Below are positions 1 to 6,362 of a stretch of DNA of 13,809 nucleotides, piece by piece. Source of the DNA: Actinomycetes bacterium (GTDB taxonomy: Bacteria > Actinomycetota > Acidimicrobiia > Acidimicrobiales > Palsa-688); the NCBI GenBank assembly GCA_021811865.1, contig JAKAQB010000081.1, positions 1 through 13,809 of the forward strand, in the 5' to 3' direction. Both the position numbers and the translations under genes were made by a program. Within the stretch, counting starts at the first letter, position 1, and each line of letters begins with the position of its first letter. Under the pieces are notes generated by a model that saw nothing but the letters and a program-made list of their open reading frames with translations, did not search any database and was not told the DNA's origin.

Positions 1-444
1 TTCCGATCTCAGGAATCGGTGCTCGTGGAGCCAGTCGATGGCGTCGTTCACTCGTCGAGCGCCGTTGCGGTCTGGGTCCGGGAGCCCGAGGGCCTCGGCC
101 CACGCCCGGGCTGGGATGGGCCCCTTGATGTCATACGGCGGGTTGGTCGCGAGCAAGGACATCGTCAGGTACAGCTTGAGGCGCACCTCGCCCCCTTGAC
201 CGCCTCGAAGCATGCGTGCAAGCGGTGGCGCCATCGTGTCGTCCCGGCGCCGCACGAAACCTTCCCCGAACGCAACCCCGCTCCTGCGTTGGGACCGGCT
301 CACGATCTGTTCCAGGCGTGCGAGCGCGGTCGGAGAGGGCTCCGGCCGAAAGTCGTCGACCTTTGCTGCGGTACGACCGGTGGTCCTAGGGTTGCTTGGA
401 GGTTCGTGGGTGCCCTGGAGGTCCGTACTCTTGGCCACTACCAC
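1..444 (-). CDS. Unrecognised element-type protein, winged-helix-like, 3' truncated by window edge
   Basis: An open frame of 148 codons on the minus strand continues off the left edge. It is open from a TGA pair just upstream of position 480, and the only plausible starts are GTG at 444 or GTG at 438; neither has a clear Shine-Dalgarno sequence. The first ~65 residues look disordered (rich in P, S, T, R). From about residue 85 the protein becomes ordered: GGEVRLKLYL, then TNPPYDI, IPARAWAEALGLPDP, GARRVNDAIDWLHEHR. The pattern of a helix with PARAWAEALGL followed by RRVNDAIDWL and a short basic turn resembles a winged helix-turn-helix DNA-binding fold, as in replication initiators or regulators; this is inference from pattern only. 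The last three residues (RSE) may be adapter-derived. It is divergent from the recombinase relic, which suggests an integrated plasmid-like element. I do not recognise the family. Confidence 0.6.
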   Translation of the reverse strand, partial: MVVAKSTDLQGTHEPPSNPRTTGRTAAKVDDFRPEPSPTALARLEQIVSRSQRRSGVAFGEGFVRRRDDTMAPPLARMLRGGQGGEVRLKLYLTMSLLATNPPYDIKGPIPARAWAEALGLPDPDRNGARRVNDAIDWLHEHRFLRSE

Positions 445-536
445 ATGGTAGCGGGGGTTGTAACCGCATGGAGCTCCTGTAGCAATCTCTCACTGTCACC
501 GGTGTAACCGCACTACCTTCCCGCTGCGACCGCATG
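436..536. repeat. Iteron-like short repeats upstream of the leftward gene
   Basis: Copies of a 12-mer close to TGTAACCGCATG lie at 459-470 (exact), 503-514 (11 of the 12 bases, TGTAACCGCACT differing at the end) and 525-536 (TGCGACCGCATG). A more diverged copy, CACTACCACATG, lies at 436-447 with 8 of 12 matches. Start-to-start spacings are 23, 44 and 22 bp, so the copies sit at about one or two times 22 bp on the same face of the helix. Such arrays are known as iterons or as operators for an adjacent initiator or repressor. Only three good copies exist, so this could be chance or a simple regulatory array. Confidence 0.4.
438..451. promoter_or_regulatory. Perfect inverted repeat over the start codons of the leftward gene
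   Basis: CTACCA, a 2-nt centre CA, then TGGTAG forms a perfect 6+6 dyad. Both candidate GTG start codons of the leftward gene (442-444 and 436-438) lie on or at the edge of it. It could be an operator for autoregulation or an mRNA hairpin limiting initiation. No binding protein can be assigned. Confidence 0.35.
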
Positions 537-755
537 CTTTTGGTCCTTTTACCAGGCTATTCGCGCCGAGCGCCGACGTCTACCATGGCAGGCGGAGACG
601 GAAGAAGGCCTGCTCCGGCAAGAGCGGACCTTCTTCTCCGGCTCCGAGAGAAACCCAATCGGGCCGATGCCGCGGGTGCGGCGGTTGATGCAACCACCAG
701 CGTACCCGTGGCACGGCCCCCGATCCCGGTTCGCCGGGAAGGAGGTGGCCATCTC
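445..755. other. Divergent intergenic spacer, element region
   Basis: About 311 bases separate the leftward gene from the ATG at 756. The left part carries the spaced TGTAACCGCA repeats. The segment at about 537-562 is locally AT-rich (CTTTTGGTCCTTTTACCAGG) and could hold a rightward promoter, although no convincing -35/-10 pair is visible. The rest (565-735) shows nothing I can name. The frame of the rightward gene is open back to 534, but that extension looks non-coding (proline- and arginine-rich, no ribosome binding site). Confidence 0.4.
739..745 (+). promoter_or_regulatory. Strong Shine-Dalgarno sequence setting the start at 756
   Basis: AAGGAGG lies 10 nt upstream of the ATG at 756. 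It is the best ribosome binding site in the left region and favours 756 over the in-frame ATG at 534. It implies that the chimeric frame inherited a real gene start. Confidence 0.6.
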
Positions 756-1466
756 ATGGCTACGCAACTGGAAGTGCCGAGCACACACCGCCGGGTGACC
801 GTGCTCGACTCGCTGGTCCATATCGACGACTTCGTCGAGACCGACCCTAACGTCCACCGAGTACTCGTCGAAGCCGACGACCCCGAGGGCGCGGTGCACA
901 CGATCCTCCGGGTCGGAGCCCAATGTCAGGAGCCCTACATCCCGGCCGGGGACCTCGAAGCCCAAGTCGAACAGCTCTACGAGCGCATCCAACTTCCCAA
1001 GTCGTGGCTCAAGCGCCTCCGCGAAGAACTGGAAGCCGAGATCACCGCCCGCCAGCATCGCAACGCCGCCGAACGCGAGCTCCTCACCCGCAAGCTCGCC
1101 AAGGCCGACACCGAACGGCGCAAGCTCCTCGACGCCTACTACGCCAACGCCATCGGCGTCGCCACCCTCAAGGCCGAGCAGGCCCGCATCGCCATCGACG
1201 TCCACTCGGCCGAAGAGCGCCTCGCCGCGGTCGACGCCCACCTCGCCGAGTGGCAGGAGATCTTGGAGACCGCCATGCGCTTCGCCACCAACTGCGCCAC
1301 CGCCTACACGCGGGCCTCCGCGCCGACCAGGCGGCGGTTCAACCAAGCCGTCTTCACCCGCATCGACATACGCGACGGCAAGATCGCGCCGACGTGGGGT
1401 ACCACCCGCCGTTTGACCTGCTCTTTTCTTCGAGCGAGTTCGAATACGGCGATCTGGTGGAGCTGA
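756..1466 (+). pseudogene. Chimeric, frameshifted C-terminal relic of a serine recombinase
   Basis: The frame encodes 236 residues. Residues 1 to ~56 do not resemble a recombinase; they come with their own strong ribosome binding site. From about residue 57 (CQEPYIPAGDLEAQV) the sequence matches the part of large serine recombinases that follows the zinc ribbon: an acidic helix, then a long charged coiled coil (about 85-175), with LLDAYYANAIGVATLKAEQ at 124-142 typical of that family. The catalytic resolvase domain and recombinase domain are absent. At a GGGG run (1396-1399) the frame seems to have lost a base: the -1 frame continues PPFDLLFSSSEFEYG, a tail I associate with these recombinases, while the present frame reads an unrelated tail to a TGA at 1464-1466 inside the tRNA gene. 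It is most likely non-functional. Family assignment is fairly sure; the frameshift is inferred. Confidence 0.65.
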
Positions 1467-1531
1467 CGGGATTCGAACCCGTGGCCTCCTGGTTGCAAAC
1501 CAGGCGCTCTGACCAGCTGAGCTACAGCCCC
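1455..1531 (-). tRNA. tRNA-Ala (anticodon UGC), CCA encoded
   Basis: The reverse complement folds as a standard cloverleaf: acceptor GGGGCTG/CAGCTCC with the G3:U70 wobble that marks alanine tRNAs, D arm GCTC/GAGC, anticodon arm CCTGG-TTTGCAA-CCAGG with anticodon TGC, a 5-nt variable loop, T arm ACGGG-TTCGAAT-CCCGT and discriminator A. The body is 74 nt (1458-1531), and the 3' CCA is encoded at 1455-1457. Its 3' end faces the recombinase relic, whose stop codon lies within the acceptor stem. Because the structure is complete, the gene is probably functional. Confidence 0.97.
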
Positions 1532-1704
1532 GAGGCCATGAGCCTACTGTCCAGCCGACCGCGGAGGACGAGGTCCCGTGAGCGACCCGATCCGTATCCG
1601 CCAGCGAAACCGGCGGGCGGACGCGTGCTGCCTCGGGCCGAGATCGACCGGCGGAAAAGCCGGCAGCCAACGTTGTCGGACGGGGGTGCGGGGGCGAGAC
1701 GTTC
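1532..1704. other. Spacer between hpnH and tRNA-Ala
   Basis: This 173-nt gap must contain the leftward promoter of the tRNA gene. A weak -10 candidate, TAGGCT, lies close upstream of the tRNA on the minus strand, but no matching -35 is evident. It also contains the GC hairpin that follows hpnH. No coding sequence is supported. Confidence 0.4.
1648..1663 (-). terminator. Possible hairpin terminator after hpnH
   Basis: CCGGC, a 6-nt loop, then GCCGG forms a short perfect stem about 42 nt past the hpnH stop. No U-tract follows on the minus strand, so it is at best a weak or Rho-assisted terminator for the hopanoid operon, and tRNA-Ala could also be read through from it. Confidence 0.25.
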
Positions 1705-2712
1705 TCAGTGTGTGCCGACTGCTGCCCTGAGCGACTCCTTCAGCGACCTCGTGGTCGCAAGGACGGCGGAGGGCTCGTAGCCGCAGTGGGCCATGCAGTT
1801 GTCGCACCGGGGATCCCGGCCCCGGCCGTACTTCGACCAGTCGGTCGTCTCCACGAGCTCCTTGTAGGTCTTCGCGTAGCCGTCGCCCATGAGATAGCAG
1901 GGCCGCTGCCATCCGAAGACCGAGTAGCTCGGGATGCCCCACGGCGTGCACTGGTAGTCCACCTTGCCCTCGAGGAAGTCGAGGAAGAGGGGGGTGTGGT
2001 TGAGGCGCCACTTCTTCCGGCGGCCGTCCCCGAATGCCGACTGGAACAGGTCGCGGGTCTGTCTCACGCCGAGGAAGTGATCCTGGTCCGGCGCCTTCTC
2101 GTAGGCGTAGGCCGGCGAGATCATCATGGCGTCGACCTCCAGCTCGTCGTTCAGGAAGTCGAGCACCTCACGGACCGTCTTCGGCGAGTCCGTAGTGAAG
2201 AAGGTCGAGTTCGTGGTGACGCGGAAGCCCTTGTCCTTCGCCAGCCGGATCGCCTCGACGGCGGTGTCGAACACGCCGGCCCGGTCGACGGCCTCGTCAT
2301 GGCGTTCCTTCAGCCCATCGAGGTGAACGACCCAGGAGAAGTACGGCGACGGCTCGAAGCGGTCGATCCGGCGCTTCAGCAGGATCGAGTTCGTGCAGAG
2401 GTAGACGAAGCGCTTCCGCTTGATCAGCTCCTTCACGATCTGCTCGATCTGAGGGTGCAGCAGCGGCTCGCCGCCGGCGATGGACACCATGGGCGTCCCG
2501 GACTCCTCGATGGCACCGACCGCCTCCTCGACGGTCAGCCTCTTGCGGAGCACCTCGGTCGGGTACTGGATCTTCCCGCAGCCGGGGCAGGACAGGTTGC
2601 AGGCGAACAGGGGCTCGAGCTCGACGATGAGCGGGAACTTCTCCTTCCTGGCGAGCTTCTGCCGCATCAGGTAGGAGGCGACCTTCAGGTTCTGACGGAC
2701 GGGGATTGGCAT
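1705..2712 (-). CDS. hpnH: HpnH, adenosyl-hopene transferase (radical SAM)
   Basis: The 335-residue product matches HpnH in length and sequence. HpnH joins a 5'-deoxyadenosyl radical from S-adenosylmethionine to the side-chain double bond of hopene (diploptene), giving adenosylhopane, the first step of side-chain extension. The radical SAM cluster motif CNLSCPGC places the [4Fe-4S] cysteines at C38, C42 and C45, followed by the SAM-site segment SIAGGEPLLHP. A C-terminal cysteine group (CDNCMAHCGYEPSAV) is typical of the HpnH-specific C-terminal domain (DUF3463). The start at 2712 has AAGGAAGAG just upstream (2718-2726). It is the last gene of the operon, 16 nt after hpnG, the only non-overlapping junction. 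It is probably associated with the membrane face where hopanoids lie. Confidence 0.95.
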   Translation of the reverse strand: MPIPVRQNLKVASYLMRQKLARKEKFPLIVELEPLFACNLSCPGCGKIQYPTEVLRKRLTVEEAVGAIEESGTPMVSIAGGEPLLHPQIEQIVKELIKRKRFVYLCTNSILLKRRIDRFEPSPYFSWVVHLDGLKERHDEAVDRAGVFDTAVEAIRLAKDKGFRVTTNSTFFTTDSPKTVREVLDFLNDELEVDAMMISPAYAYEKAPDQDHFLGVRQTRDLFQSAFGDGRRKKWRLNHTPLFLDFLEGKVDYQCTPWGIPSYSVFGWQRPCYLMGDGYAKTYKELVETTDWSKYGRGRDPRCDNCMAHCGYEPSAVLATTRSLKESLRAAVGTH

Positions 2713-2728
2713 CTGCTCTCTTCCTTGG

Positions 2729-3394
2729 CTACAGCTCAGGTCGTGCCGCCCGCGGCAGCTCGTCCGCGAGCACGGCGGCGACCGTGGCGAGACGCCTCCA
2801 GGCGACGGCTCCCCCGATGATCGTGAAGGGGCTCACGATCCCGCGCCCTGACTTGTCTACGAGTACCCGCGCGACGGCGAAACGACCCCTCTCCGCAAGG
2901 GGGGCAAGCCAGGCGGACTCCATCTCGCAGGCGAGCGCACCCGCCGCCGCCCCGGAGGCTGCGGTCGCCCCGGCGGAGACGATCTTCCTCGCGCAGGCGA
3001 TGCGGCCGGTCCGGACACGGCCGCCGAGCCTCGGCGCGAGGGCCCGGCGAAGCTGCTCTGCCAGTTCGCCGTCGAGCACGGCCGGCGGCCTCGAGCCGTC
3101 GAGGGTCACCAGTTCGTCGGCCACGACGACGTCCCCCGGCCGGTCGGTGGCCGACAACCCGGCCGCGAAGCCGACCACGGCGAGCGGCGCGCCGGGCGGC
3201 AGCGAGCGGGCGAGCCTGGCGCGGGCCGCCTCGGCGCGGGCGGGACCCATCCCGACCCGCTCCACACGGAGGCCCGGCGCCCCGAGCCGCACGGCTGCCA
3301 CCTCGGCCCTGAGCGGCGCCAGGAGAACGGGCCCGGAGGGGGATCCGCCTGGCTGGTCGGCCCGCGTCTCGGCTCGTTGCCGGATTCCGATCAT
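2729..3394 (-). CDS. hpnG: HpnG-like adenosylhopane nucleosidase
   Basis: The 221-residue protein belongs to the purine nucleoside phosphorylase / MTA-SAH nucleosidase superfamily. In hopanoid clusters this family member removes adenine from adenosylhopane to yield ribosylhopane. Visible family marks are GFAAGL (75-80) followed by RPGDVVVADELV, the ribose-binding CEMESA (156-161, E159 expected to contact the ribose), and the segment ARVLVDKSG, where D180 sits at the place of the catalytic aspartate. The start is the ATG at 3394, which overlaps the shc stop as ATGA; the frame is open further upstream, but that part is antisense-like shc sequence. Its position between shc and hpnH supports the role. 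The N-terminal 20 residues (rich in R, G, P) look poorly conserved. Confidence 0.85.
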   Translation of the reverse strand: MIGIRQRAETRADQPGGSPSGPVLLAPLRAEVAAVRLGAPGLRVERVGMGPARAEAARARLARSLPPGAPLAVVGFAAGLSATDRPGDVVVADELVTLDGSRPPAVLDGELAEQLRRALAPRLGGRVRTGRIACARKIVSAGATAASGAAAGALACEMESAWLAPLAERGRFAVARVLVDKSGRGIVSPFTIIGGAVAWRRLATVAAVLADELPRAARPEL

Positions 3395-5331
3395 GACGCC
3401 CGCCCTTCGAGGGCGCTCACGTAACGCCCGAGGGCGCTGATCGGGAAGACCAGCCGGTAGAGGTGGTAGTTGATGTAGAAGTCGCCCGGGAAGCCGGTGC
3501 CGGTGTACCAGGGCTCGTCCCAGGTGCCGTCGGGGCGCTGGGTCTCGGCGAGCCATGCGACGGCTCGCGACACGCACCCGCTGCGGGTCTCGCCGGCGGC
3601 CAGCAGGGCGAGCAGCGCCCAGGCGGTCTGGGAGGCGGTCGAGGCGCCGCGGCCGGACCACTCGGTGTCGACGTACGAGCGGAGGTCCTCGCCGAAGCCG
3701 CCTTCGGGGTTCTGGTGGGCCTCGAGCCATGCGACGGCCCGGCGGATGCACGGCTCGTCCCGAGCCACGCCCGCGTCGATGAGCGCCGGGACGGCGGCGC
3801 CGGTGCCGTAGACGTAGTTCGCTCCCCAACGGCCGAACCAGGAGCCGTCGGGCTCCTGGGCCTCCCTCAGCCAGCTGACGGCGCCTTCGACGAGCGCCTC
3901 GGTCGCCCGCCGACCCGCAACGCCGATCGCTTCCTCGAGGTGGAGCTCGCGCACCAGCATCTCGAGGACGTGAGCGGTGACGTCCGCGCTCGGCGGGTCG
4001 ATGACCGCTCCGAAGTCACAGAACGGCAGGCGGGTGCAGAGCTGTTGGGTGTTGTCCGCATCGAAGGCACCCCAGCCGCCACCGGAGGACACCATTCCCT
4101 CGACCCAGCGCCGACCCCGTTCCACCGCCGCTGCCACGGGGCCGTCGTCCGGACGGACTCCCGCCTTGCGAAGGGCGAGGATGACCTCGGCGGTGTCGTC
4201 GACGTCGGGGTAGTTGTCGTTGGCGAACTCGAAGGCCCACCCGCCCGGCTCGAGGCGGGGACGACGGACGCCCCAGTCACCCCGGACCCGGATCTCCTCG
4301 CCGGCGATCCACTCGACCGCCCGGCGGACCGGCTCGGACGAGAGGTCGTCGCCTGAGTCGGCGAGCCCGACGACGGCGAGCGCCGTATCCCAGACGGGCG
4401 ACTGGCACGCCTCGAGACGCCGCATCCCGTCCTCGTTGATCGTGAACCCCTCGAGACCCTCGAGCGCCCGGTCGACGGCGGGGTGGTCGAGCCGGTAGCC
4501 GCGGAGATGAAGCGCCATGATCGAATAGACCCAGGGCGGCTGGATCCCGCCCCAGCCGCCGTCGGCCTCCTGGCGCCGCAGGATCCAGCGTTCGGCGGCC
4601 ACGAGTGCCGCCTCACGCAGGGTCGACCTGACCAGGCGGCGGCGGGCGAGCCGTTCGAAGCGGTGGAGCACCCGGTCGAGCAGCTGGAAGGCGCCCTCGG
4701 GGGTCCGCCACCGCTTCGGCGGCAGCGGCGACAGCCCCGAACGGAGCTCCTCGATCCCAAAGGGCAGCGGGCGCACGGGCCGGTACGCCGCCACCACCGT
4801 GAGCGCCACGATCGTCTGTCGGGCCCAGCACCCGAAGTCGTAGATGTTGAGCGGCACGAACGGCGGGAGGAAGATGATCTCCGGTGGGAGCGCCGGCAGG
4901 TCGTCCCACGACCAGAGGCCGAACAGCGCCATCCAGAGCCGGGTGAAGACCCGCGAGCGCTCGAGGCCGCCGGCACCGCGGACGAAGGCGGCCGCCTTGG
5001 CCATGTGCGGCTCGGACGGGTCGTCGCCAGCCAGGCGGAGGGCCACGTAGGCCTCGAGCGTCGTCGAGAGGTCCGCCGGACCCTCGTAGAAGGTCGCCCA
5101 GCTCCCGTCCGCTCGCTGCTGGCAACGGATCCACGCTGCCGACTCGGCCGTCAGCTCAGGGGTCCTGATGCCGAGGAACTCCCGCAGCATGAGGTCCTCG
5201 GCGTCCATCGTGACGTTGGTCTCGAGCTCGCCCTTCCACCAGCCTTCCTCGGACTGCAGCGAGAGGAGGTGGTCCCGCGCCCGGCCGAGGGTGGAGCGGG
5301 CGAGCGAGCCGGCGTCGTCGGGCTCGGGCAT
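3391..5331 (-). CDS. shc: Squalene-hopene cyclase
   Basis: The 646-residue product cyclises squalene to hopene and hopanol at the membrane interface and is the central enzyme of the operon. The class II terpene cyclase acid motif is DVDDTA with D376, D378 and D379, almost the numbering of the Alicyclobacillus enzyme. QSPVWDTALA (310-319) is also conserved. Several QW repeats that stabilise the double alpha-barrel are present: QRADGSW (72-78), QEADGGW (254-260), QEPDGSW (492-498), QNPEGGF (540-546) and QRPDGTW (598-604). The C-terminal block GTGFPGDFYINYHLYR is typical of bacterial Shc. Length is normal and no key residue is missing. The start ATG (5331) shares one base with the stop of the upstream gene (TGATG), with GAGGGAG a few bases before it. 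Confidence 0.97.
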   Translation of the reverse strand: MPEPDDAGSLARSTLGRARDHLLSLQSEEGWWKGELETNVTMDAEDLMLREFLGIRTPELTAESAAWIRCQQRADGSWATFYEGPADLSTTLEAYVALRLAGDDPSEPHMAKAAAFVRGAGGLERSRVFTRLWMALFGLWSWDDLPALPPEIIFLPPFVPLNIYDFGCWARQTIVALTVVAAYRPVRPLPFGIEELRSGLSPLPPKRWRTPEGAFQLLDRVLHRFERLARRRLVRSTLREAALVAAERWILRRQEADGGWGGIQPPWVYSIMALHLRGYRLDHPAVDRALEGLEGFTINEDGMRRLEACQSPVWDTALAVVGLADSGDDLSSEPVRRAVEWIAGEEIRVRGDWGVRRPRLEPGGWAFEFANDNYPDVDDTAEVILALRKAGVRPDDGPVAAAVERGRRWVEGMVSSGGGWGAFDADNTQQLCTRLPFCDFGAVIDPPSADVTAHVLEMLVRELHLEEAIGVAGRRATEALVEGAVSWLREAQEPDGSWFGRWGANYVYGTGAAVPALIDAGVARDEPCIRRAVAWLEAHQNPEGGFGEDLRSYVDTEWSGRGASTASQTAWALLALLAAGETRSGCVSRAVAWLAETQRPDGTWDEPWYTGTGFPGDFYINYHLYRLVFPISALGRYVSALEGRAS

Positions 5332-6362
5332 CAGAACTCCCTCGCCACGACGAAGCGGGCGATGTCGGAGAGCTCGTCCCTCGACCGCTCGTCAATCTGG
5401 ACCCGTCCGAGCGCGTCGAGGGCGGCGGCGAGGCGCCCCTTGGCCTCGTCGGTGGCGAGCATGCGCCCGCCGCACTTCTCGACGAGCGTGGCCGCCCTCG
5501 CGACCTCACCGTCCGCCAGGTCCTCGTGCGTGAGCAGCTCGGCCAGCTCGCCGGCGTACCCGTCGCCGGCCGCCAGCGCGGCGGCGATCGGCAGGGTCTT
5601 CTTGTGCTGGCGGATGTCGTTGCCGATCGGCTTGCCCGTCTGGGACGGGTCCCCCCAGATGCCGAGCAGGTCGTCCACCGCCTGGAAGGCGAGGCCGAGC
5701 TGGACGCCGAAGTCCTTCAGGGCGGATGTGACCGGAGCGGAGGCGCCGGCGAGGATGGCGCCGAGGGAGGCGGCGCAGCCGAGCAGCGCGCCCGTCTTGC
5801 CGGCCTCCATCGACAGGCAACGGTCGACGTCGATGCCGGGAAGGGACTCGAAGGCCATGTCGAGCGCCTGGCCGGCGATCATCTCGCCCGTCGCCTCGGC
5901 GAGGCAGCGGGCGGCCGCTGCACCCGTGGTGGTCACGGCCGAGTCCGTCTCGAGCAGGATCTGCTGGGCGAGCGCCAGGAGGGCGTCGCCGGCGATGATG
6001 GCCCGGCCGATGCCCCACAGGGACCAGACCGTGGGGCGATGCCGACGCTCGCGGTCGCAGTCGATGACGTCGTCGTGGATGAGCGAGAAATTATGGACGA
6101 GCTCGACACCGACCGCTCCCGGCACGCCCGTCTCGGCCGGCGCTCCCGCTGCCTCCGTCGACAGCACGACGAGGGCGGCCCTCACCCCCTTGCCGGTGAC
6201 GGCACCGTCGACCCGGCGGCCGCTCTCGTCGGCGAGGCCGAAGTGGTACTCGGCCAGTGGACGGAGCTCGGGCGACAGCCGCCCGAGCGCGTCTTCGAGC
6301 GCTGGGGACGACAGGTCGCGAGCACGCGCCAGGACCTCTGGCACGGATCGGATGGGGATCAT
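5331..6362 (-). CDS. Polyprenyl diphosphate synthase (FPP/GGPP type)
   Basis: This 343-residue trans-isoprenyl diphosphate synthase condenses IPP with allylic diphosphates. The first aspartate-rich motif is LIHDDVIDCD (DDxxD at 97-101), with the following RRHRPT. The second is DDLLGIWGD (230-238), where the usual DDxxD has glycine at the third aspartate position but an aspartate at 238; I believe this form is shared by an actinobacterial subgroup. F92, five residues before the first motif, is compatible with a C15-C20 product. It probably supplies FPP to HpnC/HpnD, although a C20 product for another purpose is possible. The start is ATG 6362, overlapping the hpnE stop (ATGA), preceded by a near-perfect Shine-Dalgarno AGGAGGTG at 6368-6375. 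Longer upstream starts are inside hpnE and rejected. A homologue occupies the same place in the Streptomyces hopanoid cluster. Confidence 0.9.
   Translation of the reverse strand: MIPIRSVPEVLARARDLSSPALEDALGRLSPELRPLAEYHFGLADESGRRVDGAVTGKGVRAALVVLSTEAAGAPAETGVPGAVGVELVHNFSLIHDDVIDCDRERRHRPTVWSLWGIGRAIIAGDALLALAQQILLETDSAVTTTGAAAARCLAEATGEMIAGQALDMAFESLPGIDVDRCLSMEAGKTGALLGCAASLGAILAGASAPVTSALKDFGVQLGLAFQAVDDLLGIWGDPSQTGKPIGNDIRQHKKTLPIAAALAAGDGYAGELAELLTHEDLADGEVARAATLVEKCGGRMLATDEAKGRLAAALDALGRVQIDERSRDELSDIARFVVAREF

Larger units (their letters stand above)
1..1457. mobile_element. Remnant of an integrated element ending at tRNA-Ala
   Basis: The combination of a decayed serine recombinase tail, a divergent unrecognised DNA-binding-like gene, repeat-bearing spacer and a junction at the 3' end of a tRNA gene is typical of an integrated plasmid or phage remnant. 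The recombinase reads toward the tRNA and ends inside it, which places the presumed attachment site at or near 1455-1480. The opposite boundary is outside the window, and no direct repeat of the tRNA 3' end was seen here, so the extent is inference. Confidence 0.4.

Noticed and set aside
386..469. 27-residue minus-strand frame with AGGAG 4 nt before its ATG, overlapping the leftward gene in another frame
   Set aside because: It could be a leader peptide or mark a frameshifted N-terminus, but it is too short and has no recognisable features.
19..507. Rightward open frame opposite the partial leftward gene
   Set aside because: Composition is that of an antisense shadow; the minus-strand frame has the better protein-like pattern.
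534..755. In-frame upstream extension of the recombinase relic from ATG 534
   Set aside because: The residues are low-complexity (R, P, A-rich), there is no ribosome binding site at 534, and a strong one precedes ATG 756.
549..1670. Long minus-strand frame across the recombinase relic and tRNA
   Set aside because: It runs antisense to the relic and translates the tRNA; glycine- and valine-rich shadow typical of high GC.
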